Shown here piece after piece: positions 6,991 through 15,447 of a stretch of DNA of 20,205 nt. Every line of letters begins with the position of its first letter. Within the stretch, counting starts at the first letter, position 1. The translations under genes were made by a program, and so were the position numbers. This DNA comes from SURF-13 sp041695325 (GTDB lineage Bacteria > Pseudomonadota > Gammaproteobacteria > SURF-13), in assembly GCA_041695325.1 (NCBI GenBank), contig JBGFRC010000047.1, positions 1-20,205 of the forward strand, in the 5' to 3' direction. The notes under the pieces are model-generated. The model saw only the letters and a list, made by a program, of their open reading frames with translations. It had not been told where the DNA came from and did no database searches.

Positions 6991-8445
6991 TTATTCAAAT
7001 CCCTCCGGCGCGCGCCGGTGCCAGTCCGTGACTTGCTGATACTGATGCGCGACATTGAGCAGGCGTGGTTCGTCGAAGTAGTTGCCGATCACCTGCAACC
7101 CCACCGGGCGCTTGCCCACGAAGCCGGCGGGAATGGAGATTGCGGGCAGGCCGGCGAGGTTGACCGCGATGGTGTAGATGTCGGACAGATACATGGTGAC
7201 GGGATCGTCGGCCTTTTCGCCTAGATTAAAGGCGGCCGTGGGCGAGGTCGGGCCCATGATGACATCCACTTGCTCAAAGGCCTGCTTGAAGTCATCGCTG
7301 ATGAGGCGGCGCAGCTTTTGCGCCTTGAGGTAATAGGCGTCGTAGTAGCCGGCGGACAACGCATAGGTGCCGATCATGATGCGCCGCTTGACCTCGGCGC
7401 CGAAACCTTCCCCACGCGAACGTTCGTAGAGATCGAGTAGGTCCACTGGGTCCTTGCAGCGGTAGCCGTAGCGCACGCCGTCGAAGCGCGACAGGTTGGA
7501 GGAGCATTCGGCGGGCGCGATCACGTAATACACCGGCACCGCAAGAGCGGTATTGGGCAGACTGATCTCTTTTACCGATGCGCCGAGCTTTTCATATTCC
7601 TTGACGGCTGCGTCTATCGCCTGCGCCACCTTGTCGTCCAGCCCGGCGCCGAAATATTCCCTGGGCAAGCCGATCTTGAGGCCCTTGATCGAACCATTCA
7701 GCGCCGCGGTGTAATCCGGGACGGGTTTGTCCACGCTGGTGGAATCGCGCGCGTCGAAGCCGGCCATGACGTGCATGAGCAAGCCGCAATCCTCCGCCGT
7801 GCGCGCCATCGGCCCGCCTTGATCCAGGCTGGAGGCAAACGCAATCATGCCGTAGCGCGACACGCGCCCATAGGTGGGTTTCAAGCCGGTGAGATTGCAC
7901 AGCGCCGCGGGCTGGCGGATGGAACCGCCGGTGTCGGTACCGGTGGCGGCGGGCGCGAGCCGCGCGGCAACCGCGGCGGCGGAGCCGCCCGAAGAACCGC
8001 CCGGCACGGCGGCGGTGTCCCAGGGATTTTTCACCGCCCCGTAAAAACTGGTTTCGTTGCTGGACCCCATGGCGAACTCGTCCATGTTGGTCTTGCCCGG
8101 CATCACCGCGCCCGCCGCGTTAAAACGCTCCACCGTGGTGGCGTCATACGGCGCGATGAAGTTGTCGAGCATCTTCGAGCCGCAACTGGTCTTCACGCCT
8201 TTGGTGCAGAAAATATCCTTTTGCGCGATGGGTACGCCGGTGAGCGCGCCGCCCTCGTTTTTCGCCAGATGCGCGTCGGCGGCGCGCGCCTGCGCCTGCG
8301 CCTGCTCCGCGGTGACGGTGATGTAGCAGTTGAGGAGGGGATTGTATTTTTCGATGCGTTGCAAATAGGCTCGCGTCAATTCTTCGCTGGAGAACTCACG
8401 TTTGCGCAGCGCGCGCGATAACTCGGCGATGGTTTTGGTATGCAT
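6991..8445 (-). CDS. gatA: Asp-tRNA(Asn)/Glu-tRNA(Gln) amidotransferase subunit A
   Basis: 484 residues from the ATG at 8445 (MHTKTIAELSRAL), the normal GatA length; a longer open frame begins at 8484 inside the upstream repeat hairpin and is rejected. GatA is an amidase-signature glutaminase that releases ammonia for GatB. The catalytic Ser-cisSer-Lys triad is visible as Lys76 (PIAQKD), Ser151 (GGSSGGSAAAVAA) and Ser175 (GTDTGGSIRQPA), with the expected spacing. It is the middle gene of gatC-gatA-gatB; the 90-bp gap to gatC, occupied by a repeat, is unusually wide for this operon. Only a weak GAG lies before the start, so initiation may be modest. Confidence 0.97.
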   Translation of the reverse strand: MHTKTIAELSRALRKREFSSEELTRAYLQRIEKYNPLLNCYITVTAEQAQAQARAADAHLAKNEGGALTGVPIAQKDIFCTKGVKTSCGSKMLDNFIAPYDATTVERFNAAGAVMPGKTNMDEFAMGSSNETSFYGAVKNPWDTAAVPGGSSGGSAAAVAARLAPAATGTDTGGSIRQPAALCNLTGLKPTYGRVSRYGMIAFASSLDQGGPMARTAEDCGLLMHVMAGFDARDSTSVDKPVPDYTAALNGSIKGLKIGLPREYFGAGLDDKVAQAIDAAVKEYEKLGASVKEISLPNTALAVPVYYVIAPAECSSNLSRFDGVRYGYRCKDPVDLLDLYERSRGEGFGAEVKRRIMIGTYALSAGYYDAYYLKAQKLRRLISDDFKQAFEQVDVIMGPTSPTAAFNLGEKADDPVTMYLSDIYTIAVNLAGLPAISIPAGFVGKRPVGLQVIGNYFDEPRLLNVAHQYQQVTDWHRRAPEGFE

Positions 8446-8463
8446 GATAAGCTCAGATATAAA

Positions 8464-8530
8464 GATACAAGGTACAAGATACAAGTAAAGGCTCCGGCGT
8501 TATCTGAACTTGTATCTTTTCTCTTGTATC
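8464..8530. repeat. Imperfect inverted repeat of GATACAAG units between gatC and gatA
   Basis: The left arm 8464-8486 and right arm 8508-8530 are inverse copies matching at 19 of 23 positions, separated by a 21-base loop. Each arm contains GATACAAG twice or nearly so, giving a direct-repeat-within-inverted-repeat pattern. In the gatCAB transcript (minus strand) it would form a long AT-rich hairpin between the gatC stop and the gatA start. It resembles small dispersed intergenic repeats rather than a terminator, as no T-run follows the outer arm. Confidence 0.75.
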
Positions 8531-8535
8531 CGCCG

Positions 8536-8823
8536 TTATTCAATAACCTTGGGCACCAGATACAGCCCGGCCTCCACCCCGGGGGCGATAGACTGAAACA
8601 GTTCGCGCTGATTGGCTTCGGTGATTTCATCGGGCCTGAGGCGCGCGGGCAACTCCAGCGGATGCGCCATGGGCGTGACGTGCGCGGTGTCCACCGCGTT
8701 CATCTGCTCCACCAGGCCCATGATATTGGACAGATTACGCGCAAAGCCGGGGATGTCCTGCTCGGCGACGGCGAGCCGCGCCAGGCGGGCGATCTTTTTG
8801 ACGTCGGAGGCGGTAAGCACCAT
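8536..8823 (-). CDS. gatC: Asp-tRNA(Asn)/Glu-tRNA(Gln) amidotransferase subunit C
   Basis: 95 residues, the normal length. GatC is a small, mostly helical protein that wraps around the GatA-GatB interface and stabilises the complex. The sequence has the family pattern DVKKIARLARLAV near the N-terminus, a central NIMGLVEQMNAVDT segment and the conserved ending in which a VEAGLYLVPKVIE tail follows the EITEAN and FQSIAP region. A good ribosome-binding sequence, AGAGGGA, lies about five bases before the ATG. It is the first gene of the gatCAB operon and is transcribed divergently from mreB, with 111 bp between the two starts. Confidence 0.95.
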   Translation of the reverse strand: MVLTASDVKKIARLARLAVAEQDIPGFARNLSNIMGLVEQMNAVDTAHVTPMAHPLELPARLRPDEITEANQRELFQSIAPGVEAGLYLVPKVIE

Positions 8824-8934
8824 GAATCCCTCTGATTGGTGAAAACCGTCAACTTATCATATCTCGGCGCTTGCCCAAAGCCCCCTGCATTGGTACAGTG
8901 GACTTTATATACTCCAAAGAGGACGAATTACCCG
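8824..8934. promoter_or_regulatory. Divergent promoter region gatC / mreB
   Basis: This 111-bp gap separates two divergent starts and must hold the promoters of both operons. Toward mreB there is TATACT at 8908-8913, 21 bases before the ATG; a match to a -35 box at 17-base spacing is weak. Toward gatC there is TATGAT on the minus strand at 8861-8856, also without a strong -35. GAGGA at 8919-8923 is a loosely spaced ribosome-binding site for mreB. No clear operator palindrome is seen. Confidence 0.4.
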
Positions 8935-9981
8935 ATGTTTGGACGTTTCCGCAGGCTGTTTTCCGACGACCTCTCCATAGACCTGGGCACCGCCAATACG
9001 CTGATCTATGCCCGCGGCCAGGGCATCGTGCTGAACGAGCCCTCGGTGGTGGCAATCCGCCAGGAGCGGGGTCCCAGCGGGCCCAAGACCATAGCCTCCG
9101 TGGGCACGGAGGCCAAGAACATGCTGGGGCGCACTCCCGGCAATATCACCGCCATCCGCCCCATGAAGGACGGCGTCATCGCCGATTTTACGGTCACGGA
9201 AAAAATGTTGCAGTATTTCATCCACAAGGTGCATCAAAACCGCTTCCTGCGCCCCAGCCCGCGCGTGCTGGTAAGCGTGCCGTGCGGCTCCACCCAGGTG
9301 GAACGGCGCGCCATCAAGGAGTCGGCGAGCGGCGCGGGCGCGAGCGAGGTTTATCTCATCGAGGAACCGATGGCGGCTGCCATCGGCGCCGGCCTGCCCA
9401 TCGGCGAGGCGCGCGGCTCCATGGTGCTGGACGTCGGCGGCGGCACCTCGGAGGTGGCGGTGATCTCGCTCAACGGCATCGTCTACTCCGCCTCGGTGCG
9501 CATCGGCGGCGACCGCTTCGACGAAGCAATCATCAACTACGTGCGGCGCAACTATGGCACTCTGATCGGCGACCCCACCGCCGAGCGCATCAAAAAGGAG
9601 ATCGGCTCTGCCTTTCCCGGCGCCGAGGTGCGCGAGATGGAGGTATGGGGACGCAATCAGGCCGAAGGCGTGCCGCGCCATTTCACCTTGAACAGCAACG
9701 AAATCCTGGAGGCTCTGCAGGAGCCGTTGTCGGGCATCGTCAGCGCGGTGCGCGGCGCGCTGGAAAAGACCCCGCCGGAGCTGGGCGCGGACGTGGCGGA
9801 ACGCGGTCTGGTGCTGACCGGCGGCGGCGCGCTGCTGCGGGATCTCGACAAGCTGCTGTCGGAAGAGACCGGCCTGCCGGTGATTATCGCGGACGATCCG
9901 CTCACCTGCGTGGCGCGCGGCGGCGGCACCGCGCTGGAGATGATAGACGAAGGCGGACGCGACTTCCTGGTGCTGGAGTAA
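8935..9981 (+). CDS. mreB: Rod shape-determining actin homologue MreB
   Basis: 348 residues from the ATG at 8935 (MFGRFRRLFSDDLSIDLGTANT); an open extension upstream to 8836 crosses the promoter region and is rejected. MreB forms ATP-dependent filaments under the inner membrane that position the elongasome. Actin-fold motifs are phosphate-1 DLGTANTLIY, connect-1 around VPCGSTQVERRAI, phosphate-2 DVGGGTSEVAVIS and the adenosine motif TGGGALLRDLD. The N-terminal MFGRFRRLF is an amphipathic membrane anchor as in other proteobacterial MreBs. It heads the cell-wall cluster; mreC follows after a 128-bp gap. Confidence 0.97.
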   Translation: MFGRFRRLFSDDLSIDLGTANTLIYARGQGIVLNEPSVVAIRQERGPSGPKTIASVGTEAKNMLGRTPGNITAIRPMKDGVIADFTVTEKMLQYFIHKVHQNRFLRPSPRVLVSVPCGSTQVERRAIKESASGAGASEVYLIEEPMAAAIGAGLPIGEARGSMVLDVGGGTSEVAVISLNGIVYSASVRIGGDRFDEAIINYVRRNYGTLIGDPTAERIKKEIGSAFPGAEVREMEVWGRNQAEGVPRHFTLNSNEILEALQEPLSGIVSAVRGALEKTPPELGADVAERGLVLTGGGALLRDLDKLLSEETGLPVIIADDPLTCVARGGGTALEMIDEGGRDFLVLE

Positions 9982-10109
9982 CGCGGCCGCAACAAAGAAG
10001 CTATTTGATTTCGCACGCGCGCCGTGAAACCGCGCGGAATATAAATTCTACCTGCTCGATCCTTACTATCGAGTAACGGCATACTATGCGACAGCGCTTC
10101 GAAGGGCAG
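9982..10109 (+). other. mreB-mreC spacer with small hairpin
   Basis: The spacer holds a 6-bp stem, CTCGAT (10055-10060) with ATCGAG (10068-10073), and an AT-rich TATAAA at 10040-10045 that lacks a clear -35 partner. It is long compared with the other junctions of this cluster and could give mreCD its own promoter or lower read-through from mreB. Neither is proven by the sequence. Confidence 0.3.
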
Positions 10110-10958
10110 ATGAAGCCCCTGTTCCAGCGCGGGCCCTCCATCACCCTGCGGTTGCTGATATTGATGCTGCTAGCCGTCGCCATGATGGCCACCGATCACC
10201 GCAGCGCGCGCCTGGAGCCCTTGCGCGCAGGCCTCATGCTGCTGATCTCACCCCTGCACTATATTGTCAACCTGCCCTTTGCCGCGGGCATGCGGCTCCG
10301 AGACGCCTTTGTCTCGCGCACCTCTTTCGACCGCCTGCGGGAAGAGCGTCTCGCGCTCATGGCGCGCGTGCAACGATACGAGGCGCTGGAGGTGGAAAAC
10401 CAGCGCCTGCGCGAATTGTTGCAGTCATCAGTGAGGGTAGGCGGCCGCACCTCGGTGGCGGAGATCATCGCCGTGGACCTTGATCCCTTTAAGCGCCAGA
10501 TTGTGCTCAATAAGGGCATGCGCGATGGTGTGCGTATCGGGCAGCCGCTGCTGGACGCGCATGGCATCCTGGGCCAGGTAATACACGTCGCGCCCTACAC
10601 CAGCAGCGCCTTGTTGATTACCGATCCCTCGCACGCGCTGCCGGTACAGGTGCTGCGCAACGGTCTGCGCACCCTCGCCTTCGGCGGCGGGGCGTCCCAT
10701 CGCCTTGACCTGCCTTATCTCGCCAACAACGCCGACATCCAGCCGGGCGACCTGCTGGTCAGCTCGGGTCTGGACGGACGATTCCCGGCGGACTACCCGG
10801 TCGGCAGGGTGGCGAACGTAACGCTGGACCCGAACGAACCGTTCGCCAAGGTAAGCGCCGAACCCAGCGCGGCCCTGGAGCGCAACCGCGAGGTGTTATT
10901 GCTCTGGCCGGAACAGCCCGGCGCGGCCGCCGACATGAGCGCGCCTCGCTCCCCGTGA
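10110..10958 (+). CDS. mreC: Rod shape-determining protein MreC
   Basis: 282 residues if started at the ATG at 10110 (MKPLFQRGPSITLRL), chosen because GAAGGGCAG gives a well-placed ribosome-binding site and because MreC proteins commonly begin this way; the ATG at 10086 would add eight residues but has no such site. One transmembrane helix lies near residues 12-28, then a coiled-coil stretch (about 65-105, FDRLREERLALMARVQRYEALEVENQRLREL in part) and the beta-rich periplasmic domain with KGMRDGVRIGQPLLDAHGILGQV. MreC scaffolds PBP2-RodA in the periplasm. Its stop overlaps the mreD start (GTGA). Confidence 0.95.
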   Translation: MKPLFQRGPSITLRLLILMLLAVAMMATDHRSARLEPLRAGLMLLISPLHYIVNLPFAAGMRLRDAFVSRTSFDRLREERLALMARVQRYEALEVENQRLRELLQSSVRVGGRTSVAEIIAVDLDPFKRQIVLNKGMRDGVRIGQPLLDAHGILGQVIHVAPYTSSALLITDPSHALPVQVLRNGLRTLAFGGGASHRLDLPYLANNADIQPGDLLVSSGLDGRFPADYPVGRVANVTLDPNEPFAKVSAEPSAALERNREVLLLWPEQPGAAADMSAPRSP

Positions 10959-11443
10959 TACAAAAACACCGCCAGCGCTGGGTCATCAGCGTCAGTTTCG
11001 CGGCGGCGCTGCTGCTCACTTTGCTGCCGCTGCCGGACGCGTTGGCGGCCGCACGGCCCGCCTGGATAGCCATGACCCTGATCTATTGGTGCCTCGCCCT
11101 GCCGGGACGCGTCGGCGTGGGCGGCGCGTGGACGGCGGGCCTGCTGCTCGACGCCGCGCACGGCGCCCTGCTCGGCCAGCACGCGCTGAGCTTTGCGCTG
11201 ATAGCCTACGTCGCCACCCGCCTCCACCTCGGCATTCGTCTCCTGCCTCTGCTCCAACAGGCGCTGGCGGTGGGCGTGCTGATCCTTTTCTTCGAACAAC
11301 TGCCCGGCTTCTGGATAAAAGGCATGTTGCAGCAGGCGCCGTGGAGCTTAAGCTACTGGCTCGCCACCCCCGCCAGCATGCTGGTCTGGCCCGTGGTGTA
11401 TTTCACGCTGCGTCATGCGCGGCGCCGTTACCGGCTGGCCTGA
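10955..11443 (+). CDS. mreD: Rod shape-determining membrane protein MreD
   Basis: 162 residues from a GTG overlapping the mreC stop. It is almost entirely hydrophobic, with about five membrane segments (for example ISVSFAAALLLTLLPLPDAL and AWTAGLLLDAAHGALLGQHALSF), and has the family region GLLLDAAHGALLGQHAL. MreD is an inner-membrane partner of MreC. The GTG start with GTGA overlap implies translational coupling that would keep mreC and mreD in ratio. The next gene begins 45 bases downstream. Confidence 0.92.
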   Translation: MIQKHRQRWVISVSFAAALLLTLLPLPDALAAARPAWIAMTLIYWCLALPGRVGVGGAWTAGLLLDAAHGALLGQHALSFALIAYVATRLHLGIRLLPLLQQALAVGVLILFFEQLPGFWIKGMLQQAPWSLSYWLATPASMLVWPVVYFTLRHARRRYRLA

Positions 11444-11488
11444 ACTCCCGCATGAAATTTCCTTGTTGTCCACTGCTTACGATTGACC

Positions 11489-13351
11489 ATGGACACGCGC
11501 ATCAGTGAAGCTGACCGGCTGCGCGATTACATCCGCGAAACCCGCCTGCTGCAAAACCGCGCACTGGCGGCCGTGGCCGCGGTGCTGCTGCTCGCGGTTG
11601 CGGTGCTGGCGCGTCTTCTTTATTTGCAGGTTTTTAACCAGGAACACTATCTCACCCTGTCGCAGAACAACCGCATCAGCGTGGTGGCGATCCCCCCCGC
11701 GCGCGGCCTGATTTACGACCGCAACGGCGTGTTGCTGGCGCGCAACGTGCCCACCTTCGGGCTGGAAGTGATACCCGAACAAGTGGCCGATGTCGAGGCC
11801 ACGCTCACGCGCTTAAGCGAAGTCATCGCCGTCAGCCCGGCCGACGTCAAGCGCTTCCGCCGCTTGCTCAAGCAAAAGCGCACTACGCGCGGGGTGTTGC
11901 TGCGGCTGCGTCTCAGTGAGGAAGAGCTGGCGCGATTCGCGGTAAACCGCCCCCAGTTTCCCGGGGTGGATATCGTCGCGGGCGTGACGCGCGACTATCC
12001 TTATCAAGCAAGCGCGGCGCATGCCGTGGGTTACGTGGGGCGTATCAGCGAGGAGGACCTGGATCAGCTCGGCGATTCCAACTACAGCGGCACCCAGCAC
12101 ATAGGCAAGACCGGCGTCGAACAGGCCTATGAGGGCGTGCTGCACGGCAGGGTGGGTTTTGAACAGGTCGAGACCAACGCCCAGGGCCAGCGGGTGCGGG
12201 TATTACAACGCACGCCCGCGCGCGCCGGTCGCAACCTGTACCTCAACCTGGACATGCGCCTGCAGCAGCTCGCAGAGCAGGAGCTGGGCGACAACCGCGG
12301 CGCGGTGGTGGCGCTGGAACCCGCCACCGGCGCAGTGCTGGCGCTGGTCAGCCAGCCGGGCTACGACCCGAATCCGTTTGTGAACGGCATCGAGACCGGA
12401 GAGTATCAGGCGCTGCAAAGCTCCCTGGACCAGCCGCTTTACAACCGCGCCCTGCGCGGCCAATATCCGCCCGGCTCCACCATCAAACCCTTCGTGGCCC
12501 TCGCCGGCCTGGAACTGGGCGTGACCGACGCGCAACGCAGCACCTTCTGCCCGGGCTGGTTTCAGTTGCCCGGGCAGGAGCGCCGCTACCGCGACTGGAA
12601 ACAGGAAGGCCACGGCGTGATGGATGTGACGCGCGCCATCAGCGAGTCCTGCGACGTGTATTTTTACGAGCTTGCGCAACGCCTGGGGATAGATCGCATG
12701 CACAATTTCCTCGCGCAATTCGGTTTCGGCCAGAAGAGCGCCATAGACGCGCCGGGCGAGCTTGCCGGCCTGTTGCCGTCCAGCGCCTGGAAGCGCAAAG
12801 CGCGCAATCAATCCTGGTTCCCCGGCGAAACCGTCATCGCGGGCATCGGCCAGGGCTATATGCTCGCCACGCCGCTGCAGCTCGCGGTGGCCGCCGCCAC
12901 CCTCGCCAACCGCGGCGTGCGCATGCCGCCGCGCATCGTCGCCGCCGTTGAAGACCCGCTCACCCACACCAAGATCACGCAATCCGCCGCGCCGCTGCAT
13001 GTCGGGCCGGCCGTCACGGTCGCCCATTGGGATACCGTCGTCGCCGCCATGACCGAAGTGATGCACGGCGAGCGCGGCACGGCGCGCGGCAGCGGCGCCG
13101 GGGCGGCATACAAAATCGCCGGCAAGACCGGCACCGCGCAGGTGTTCGGCCTGAAACAGGACGAAAAATACGACAAGGACAGGGTCCCGCTGCGCCTGCG
13201 CGACCACGGCCTGTTCATCGCCTTCGCGCCGGCGGACCACCCGCGCATCGCCGTTGCCGTGGTCGTGGAAAACGGCGGCAGCGGCAGCGGCGCGGCGGCG
13301 CCTATCGCGCGCAAGCTGATGGATCAATACTTGCTTCCCTCCGCGCCATGA
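11489..13351 (+). CDS. mrdA: Penicillin-binding protein 2 (elongasome DD-transpeptidase)
   Basis: 620 residues from the ATG at 11489 (MDTRISEADRLRDYI); a TTG two codons earlier is possible, and neither has a strong ribosome-binding site. PBP2 crosslinks new glycan made by RodA during lateral growth. A single N-terminal transmembrane helix (about 25-45) is followed by the PBP-dimer domain (IPPARGLIYDRNGVLLA, pedestal) and the transpeptidase domain with Ser330 in PPGSTIKPF (SxxK), Ser387-Cys-Asp (SxN-type motif, SCD as common in PBP2) and Lys546-Thr-Gly in AGKTGTAQVFG. All catalytic motifs are present. The stop overlaps the rodA start (ATGA). Confidence 0.96.
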   Translation: MDTRISEADRLRDYIRETRLLQNRALAAVAAVLLLAVAVLARLLYLQVFNQEHYLTLSQNNRISVVAIPPARGLIYDRNGVLLARNVPTFGLEVIPEQVADVEATLTRLSEVIAVSPADVKRFRRLLKQKRTTRGVLLRLRLSEEELARFAVNRPQFPGVDIVAGVTRDYPYQASAAHAVGYVGRISEEDLDQLGDSNYSGTQHIGKTGVEQAYEGVLHGRVGFEQVETNAQGQRVRVLQRTPARAGRNLYLNLDMRLQQLAEQELGDNRGAVVALEPATGAVLALVSQPGYDPNPFVNGIETGEYQALQSSLDQPLYNRALRGQYPPGSTIKPFVALAGLELGVTDAQRSTFCPGWFQLPGQERRYRDWKQEGHGVMDVTRAISESCDVYFYELAQRLGIDRMHNFLAQFGFGQKSAIDAPGELAGLLPSSAWKRKARNQSWFPGETVIAGIGQGYMLATPLQLAVAAATLANRGVRMPPRIVAAVEDPLTHTKITQSAAPLHVGPAVTVAHWDTVVAAMTEVMHGERGTARGSGAGAAYKIAGKTGTAQVFGLKQDEKYDKDRVPLRLRDHGLFIAFAPADHPRIAVAVVVENGGSGSGAAAPIARKLMDQYLLPSAP

Positions 13352-14463
13352 ACATCCTGGAACCCGGCTATAAAAAACCGGTACGCGGCTTGGCGCAAAG
13401 GCTGCACCTGGATATCCCGTTGCTGACGGGTCTGCTGCTCCTGTCCGCGGTGGGTCTCGTCGTGCTCTACTCCGCCTCCGGGCAAAACCCGGACCTGCTG
13501 TTGCGCCACGCGGCCCGCCTGGCGCTTGGCTTCGGGGCGATGCTGATCGTCGCGCAGGTGCCGCCGCAACGTTTGCAAGAGGCCGCACCCTGGGCCTACG
13601 GCGCCGCCCTGCTCATGCTGGCGGCCGTGCCGTTGTTTGGCGACCAGGCCAAGGGGGCGCAGCGCTGGCTTGACCTCGGCGTGATCCGTTTTCAACCCTC
13701 GGAAATGATGAAGCTCGCCTTGCCGCTCATGCTGGCGTACTATCTCGGCGGGCGCCGCCTGCCGCCCTCCGCCGGACGCGTGCTGGTGTGCGGCGCCATG
13801 ATCCTCATTCCGGTGGCGCTGATCGTCAAACAACCCGATCTCGGCACCGCATTGCTCATCATCGGCGCCGGCCTGTTCGTGCTGCTGCTCTCCGGCCTCC
13901 GCTGGTGGATCATCGGCGCCGGGGCGCTGCTCGCCGCCGCCGCCGCGCCGCTGTGGTGGCACTTCCTGCACGACTATCAGCGCGAGCGGCTGCTTATCTT
14001 TCTCAATCCGGGCAGTGACCCGCTCGGCGCGGGCTACCACATCACCCAGTCCGTCATCGCCATCGGCTCCGGCGGCGTATTCGGCAAAGGCTGGCTCAAC
14101 GGCACGCAGTCGTATCTGGATTTCATCCCCGAACGCACCACCGACTTCGTGTTCGCCGTGTACGGCGAGGAGTTCGGCCTGATCGGCGTCCTGCTGCTGC
14201 TCACGTTATTCATCACGGTGATCGCGCGCGGGCTGTACATCGCGCTGCGCGCGCCGGATCATTTCACGCGCCTGCTGGCGGGCAGCCTTGCCTTAAGCTT
14301 TTCCCTGTATCTCTTCGTCAATATCGGCATGGTGAGCGGTTTGTTGCCCGTGGTGGGCGTGCCGCTGCCGTTCATCAGCTACGGCGGCACCGCGCTCGTG
14401 ACACTCATGGCCTCCTTCGGTATGCTGATGGCGATCCACACCCATCCCAGAAAACCGGTTTGA
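13348..14463 (+). CDS. rodA: SEDS peptidoglycan glycosyltransferase RodA
   Basis: 371 residues from the ATG at 13348, which overlaps the mrdA stop; the open frame extends upstream but only within mrdA. RodA polymerises lipid II into glycan and works as a pair with PBP2. About ten hydrophobic segments are visible, starting at LHLDIPLLTGLLLLSAVGLVV in part. Family motifs are RWLDLG, IRFQPSEMMKLALPLMLA, KQPDLGTALL, LNPGSDPLGAGYHITQS and FIPERTTDFVFAVYGEE; Asp266 in TTDF corresponds to the essential SEDS aspartate. The C-terminus has PVVGVPLPFISYGGTAL. It is also known as mrdB. mltB begins three bases after its stop. Confidence 0.97.
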   Translation: MNILEPGYKKPVRGLAQRLHLDIPLLTGLLLLSAVGLVVLYSASGQNPDLLLRHAARLALGFGAMLIVAQVPPQRLQEAAPWAYGAALLMLAAVPLFGDQAKGAQRWLDLGVIRFQPSEMMKLALPLMLAYYLGGRRLPPSAGRVLVCGAMILIPVALIVKQPDLGTALLIIGAGLFVLLLSGLRWWIIGAGALLAAAAAPLWWHFLHDYQRERLLIFLNPGSDPLGAGYHITQSVIAIGSGGVFGKGWLNGTQSYLDFIPERTTDFVFAVYGEEFGLIGVLLLLTLFITVIARGLYIALRAPDHFTRLLAGSLALSFSLYLFVNIGMVSGLLPVVGVPLPFISYGGTALVTLMASFGMLMAIHTHPRKPV

Positions 14464-14466
14464 CCG

Positions 14467-15447
14467 ATGCCCGTCTCTTTGCTACGCGCCCTGCTCTGCC
14501 TCGCCTGTGCCGCGCCTTCTGTATCGGCGTCGGCAGCGCCGGCTGAACGCGCTGAAGTGCGCGCCTTCATCAGCGAAATGGAGCAACGGCACGCCTTTGA
14601 CGGCGCGGAACTCTCGCGAGTGTTCAACGCGGTGGAGCTGCGCCCGGACATCATCGCCCTCATCACCACACCCGCCGAGAGCAAGCCTTGGCATGAATAC
14701 CGGCCGATCTTCGTCAACCCCGCGCGCATTCAGGGCGGCATCGAGTTCTGGCGCGCCAATTCGCAAGCGCTGGAGCGCGCGGAGCGGATGTACGGCGTGC
14801 CGGCGGAGATCATCGTGGCCATCATCGGCGTGGAAACGCGCTACGGGAGGAACATGGGCAAATACCGTGTGCTGGACGCGCTCACCACGCTCGCCTTTGA
14901 TTATGCGCCGCGCGCGGATTTTTTCCGCGCCGAGCTGGAGCAGTATTTGCTCCTCGCGCGCGAAGAGCGCCTCGATCCACTTGCCGTGAAAGGCTCGTAT
15001 GCCGGGGCGATGGGGCAGGCGCAGTTTATCTCCAGCAGCTATCGTCACTTTGCGGTGGATTTCGACAACGACGGACGGCGTGACCTGTGGAACAACAGCA
15101 CGGACGCCATCGGCAGCGTGGCGCACTACCTGAGCGAGCACGGTTGGCAGAAAGACGCGCCGGTCGCCGTGCGCGCCGAAGTAAACGGTGAACAACACAA
15201 AATCCTGCAGAACGGCGGCCTGCAGCTCCAGTACAAGCTGGGCGACCTGCGCCGCCACGGCGTGAGCGTCGCCGAACCGCTGTTCGATATCGAACCCGCC
15301 CTGCTGCTGGAATTCGCGGCCGAATCCGGCGCGGAATATTGGGTGGGGCTGCATAATTTTTACGTCATTACCCGTTATAATAGAAGCCCCCTGTATGCCA
15401 TGGCTGTGTACCAGCTGGGCCGGGAGATCAAGGCGCAAAGGCAATGA
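14467..15447 (+). CDS. mltB: Lytic murein transglycosylase B
   Basis: 326 residues. MltB cleaves the MurNAc-GlcNAc bond with formation of 1,6-anhydroMurNAc. A signal peptide spans about residues 1-24 (LLRALLCLACAAPSVSASA then AP); Cys14 is not in a proper lipobox, so the protein is probably soluble periplasmic, unlike lipidated E. coli MltB. The catalytic glutamate is Glu123 in IIGVETRYGRNMG. Further family motifs are KGSYAGAMGQAQFISSSYR, FDNDGRRDLWNN and DAIGSVAHYL. It lies between rodA (3-bp gap) and rlpA (ATGA overlap), so glycan synthesis and cleavage are encoded in one block. Confidence 0.95.
   Translation: MPVSLLRALLCLACAAPSVSASAAPAERAEVRAFISEMEQRHAFDGAELSRVFNAVELRPDIIALITTPAESKPWHEYRPIFVNPARIQGGIEFWRANSQALERAERMYGVPAEIIVAIIGVETRYGRNMGKYRVLDALTTLAFDYAPRADFFRAELEQYLLLAREERLDPLAVKGSYAGAMGQAQFISSSYRHFAVDFDNDGRRDLWNNSTDAIGSVAHYLSEHGWQKDAPVAVRAEVNGEQHKILQNGGLQLQYKLGDLRRHGVSVAEPLFDIEPALLLEFAAESGAEYWVGLHNFYVITRYNRSPLYAMAVYQLGREIKAQRQ

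Noticed and set aside
5672..7039. 455-codon plus-strand frame opposite gatB
   Set aside because: It is antisense to a complete, well-conserved GatB and has no motif of its own.
8871..10076. 401-codon plus-strand frame overlapping mreB
   Set aside because: The product is rich in Arg/Gly/His from a shifted frame; the MreB frame carries every actin motif.
12203..13588. 461-codon minus-strand frame opposite mrdA/rodA
   Set aside because: It spans two real genes in antisense and is of low-complexity Arg/Ala/Gly composition.
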